64,000 bases of DNA from positions 133,693,596 through 133,757,595 of the forward strand of contig CM066045.1 of NCBI GenBank assembly GCA_033557465.1, read 5' to 3'. The translations under genes and the position numbers were made by a program. The notes under the pieces were generated by a model that worked only from the letters and a program-made list of their open reading frames with translations, searched no databases and was not told the DNA's origin. How positions within the stretch are numbered: the first letter of the stretch is position 1; each line of letters starts with the position of its first letter. This DNA comes from Ichthyophis bannanicus. Lineage: Eukaryota > Chordata > Amphibia > Gymnophiona > Ichthyophiidae. This document shows, piece after piece, positions 62,215 to 64,000 of this stretch.

Positions 62215-63672
62215 ATGGCAGACAAGCCAGCCATTAAATTAGATGAGCCCTCTTTGCCCGCGGAAAAGGCGGGAAAGGCGGCCATTTTGGCACCCTCAGT
62301 CAGTGCACCGACAGATCAGTCCCGGCCACATAAGAAGAGGACAAAATCTTCTAAAGACTCCGTCCCTCCAGAAAAGCTTTCACCATCGGTTGCTGCTCCG
62401 CAGGAGAGCATGGGCTCCTTTTTTTCCCCCGAATTTATTTTAGCCCTACACAAGGCATTTTTGCTTCGCTCCTCTCAACCTGATTTCTGTTCGGCGGTTC
62501 AGAGTCCTGGACCTGTTTCTCTTCCTTGTCAGCTTCCAGAGGATCCTGGGGAAGGGTCTTCTCATGCTCACAATGTTATTAAGGACCCTTTAGATCCGTT
62601 TCCTTCTCTGCCTTCGGTTCTTCTGAGTCAAGGGGGCACAGAAGTGTTGGCTGAACCTGATTTAGAGCTGGAGACAGATGACTTGGAAGAAGGGGAAATT
62701 GCTCCAGGTGAAGATCCTAATATTTTTAGGGTCTTCCGTAAAGAAGAGCTGTCGGCGCTTATTTCACAATCCTTGGCAGCACTTCACTTGCTTCTTCCTT
62801 CTGCCTCTCAGGAACCGTTGGAGGATCCCTTGTTGCAGGGCTTTAAGGCTGAGCAACGGTGTTTCCCAATGCACAGAGTTATCAAACAGATGATTGAATC
62901 TGAATGGGAGTGTCCAGAGGCCACCTTCCGGGGCAGTCGTGCGTTAGCTCGCTTGTACCCCCTTCCGCAGGAAGAAAAGGAATTGTTACGCATGCCAAAG
63001 GTGGATGCTATCATCTCGGCAGTGACTAAGAAGACTACTATCCCTGTAGAGGGAGCGGCAGCTCTCAAAGATCTGCAGGATAGAAAATTAGAAATACTGC
63101 TTAAGCAGGCTTTTGATTCTAGTGCTTTGGCGCTGCAGACTGCAGTTTGTGGAGCATATGTCTCTCGGGCATCCATTAGATGGTTGCAGGGCGATGCTTC
63201 CGGGGACTCTTCTTCGGAAGCTGCAGATTCGGCGAAATTGGAATCCGCCGCTGCTTATATGGCGGATGCTTTTTATGATTTGCTGCGTATTGCGGCTAAG
63301 ACCATGGCGTCTCTAGTGGCGGCACGCCGTTTTCTCTGGTTGCGTAACTGGTCTGCAGATGTATCTTCGAAATTGCGACTCAGTAAATTGCCCTATAAAG
63401 GGAAATTGCTCTTCGGGGAGGCTTTGGAAAAAGTTGTGAAGGATTTGGGCGAATCCAAAGGGGGTCGTTTGCCTGAGGATAAGCCTAAACCATCTAGAGG
63501 TACGGGGGGTTTTCGGGGTTCCGGTCACGACTCCCGTAGATTTCGCGGGGCGCACTTTGCTCCCTATTCCAGGGGCCGTTCGAGTTTTCGTGGGCAATCC
63601 TTTCGTGGAGCCAGAGGTTTTGCCCGCTCCTACTTTAGTACCTCTCAACCTTCCGTCAAAAAGCCGCAATGA
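62215..63672 (+). CDS. DIRS-h gag-like protein, 485 codons, intact
   Basis: It starts at ATG 62215 (MADKPAIKLDEPSLP). Features in order are a Pro/Ser/Lys-rich N-terminus, a helical block (PEFILALHKAFLL), an acidic segment ending EEGEIAPGEDPNIFRVFR, the conserved core (KKTTIPVEGAAALKDLQDRK, DSSALALQTAVCGAYVSR, RNWSADVSSKLRLSKLPYKG) and an Arg/Gly/Phe-rich tail (GFRGSGHDSRRFRG) that could bind RNA. The same order is seen, broken, in DIRS-b. As gag it would package element RNA. No stop or frameshift is present. The RT frame opens at its 3' end. Confidence 0.85.
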   Translation: MADKPAIKLDEPSLPAEKAGKAAILAPSVSAPTDQSRPHKKRTKSSKDSVPPEKLSPSVAAPQESMGSFFSPEFILALHKAFLLRSSQPDFCSAVQSPGPVSLPCQLPEDPGEGSSHAHNVIKDPLDPFPSLPSVLLSQGGTEVLAEPDLELETDDLEEGEIAPGEDPNIFRVFRKEELSALISQSLAALHLLLPSASQEPLEDPLLQGFKAEQRCFPMHRVIKQMIESEWECPEATFRGSRALARLYPLPQEEKELLRMPKVDAIISAVTKKTTIPVEGAAALKDLQDRKLEILLKQAFDSSALALQTAVCGAYVSRASIRWLQGDASGDSSSEAADSAKLESAAAYMADAFYDLLRIAAKTMASLVAARRFLWLRNWSADVSSKLRLSKLPYKGKLLFGEALEKVVKDLGESKGGRLPEDKPKPSRGTGGFRGSGHDSRRFRGAHFAPYSRGRSSFRGQSFRGARGFARSYFSTSQPSVKKPQ

Positions 63673-64000
63673 AGGTTTGCTGGTCCAGGCTTTAGTACCT
63701 GTAGGCGGTCGCCTAAGGGATTTTCTGGCAGCCTGGACCAACATCACTTCCGACAAATGGGTATTAGAGATAATTCAGAAGGGGTATGCTCTCGACTTCG
63801 CATGCCCTTTGTCGCCCGCATTTGTAATGTCTCCCTCTGCGCCCGGTCGCAAGAACCAGGCCATTGCGGACACGCTCTACCGCCTTCTTCAGCTGCGAGC
63901 GATAATTCCCGTGCCTCTAGACCAATACGGTTGCAGTCGATACTCGATCTACTTTGTGGTCCCCAAAAAGGAAGGTTCCTTTCGTCCCGTGCTCGATCTC
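63671..64000 (+). CDS. DIRS-h reverse transcriptase, N-terminal part
   Basis: A frame shifted by one base from gag is open from before the gag stop to the window edge. It encodes VGGRLRDFLAAWTNITSDKW, then LYRLLQLRAIIPVPLDQYG and RYSIYFVVPKKEGSFRPVLD, the start of the DIRS RT. The equivalent block in DIRS-b is at 15093-15350. Its start codon is not evident; the frame overlaps the gag end, so frameshifting or internal initiation may be used. The protein continues beyond 64000. Confidence 0.8.

Larger units (their letters stand above)
61580..64000 (+). mobile_element. DIRS-h, 5' part of a well-preserved DIRS element
   Basis: The left end (CCGGGCCAGTCCAGGGAAAG, then GCAGCTGAGGACTGAAG) matches DIRS-b at 12842. 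A leader of about 640 bases precedes an intact gag-like ORF, and RT begins at once after it in another frame. The element continues past the window edge. It sits in the gag start of DIRS-g. Confidence 0.85.

Overview
The window reads as vertebrate nuclear DNA: spliced exons with GT-AG borders, very large introns, and a retroelement load typical of large amphibian-like genomes (CR1 and L1 LINEs, DIRS-type tyrosine-recombinase retrotransposons, Gmr1-like Ty3/gypsy elements, hAT DNA transposons, an L2-like LINE). The mix, with many DIRS copies, would suit an amphibian such as a caecilian, but the species cannot be fixed from sequence alone. I see no bacterial-type operons, rRNA, tRNA or CRISPR array.

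Host gene. One host gene is supported: the 5' part of TTC12 (TPR-domain cytoplasmic co-factor for ciliary dynein-arm assembly) on the + strand. Five coding exons are visible at 9330-9390, 43989-44173, 56319-56346, 57291-57368 and 59344-59465. All have consensus splice sites and consistent phases, and the last encodes the first TPR repeat. A GC-rich block at 7180-7330 with a GC box and a near-consensus RFX X-box is the likely promoter. The rest of the gene lies beyond 64000.

Layout. 1-3503: 3' part of a Gmr1-like Ty3/gypsy element (A), protease end, dUTPase, RT, RNase H, LTR. 3504-9300: old repeats, a degenerate gag relic, a CR1 tail and the TTC12 promoter region. 9391-43988 (intron 2, 34.6 kb): DIRS fragments; an L2-like LINE split by a hAT element (hAT-1); a decayed DIRS element; a second hAT (hAT-2) that split another DIRS fragment and itself holds a solo LTR; CR1 copies; then a five-level nest, DIRS > antisense CR1 > Gmr1-like element B > CR1 > full-length L1. 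44174-56318 (intron 3): a hAT-like element split by a DIRS element whose own terminal repeat holds another DIRS. 59466-64000 (intron 5'): a DIRS left end invaded by a younger DIRS with an intact 485-codon gag-like ORF.

Main points of interest. (1) Element A carries a five-motif dUTPase between protease and RT, where related Gmr1-like elements have integrase. (2) Element B, only about 1% diverged between its LTRs over the stretch I compared, has gag, protease and integrase but no RT or RNase H. A and B end in the same short pol tail, polypurine tract and about 1.36-kb LTR design, so they look like complementary halves of one pol. (3) The LTRs of this group carry long sense-strand ORFs, up to 419 codons. 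(4) hAT-1, hAT-2 and probably a third copy share an unusual layout: terminal repeat, long palindrome, then a G-rich minisatellite.
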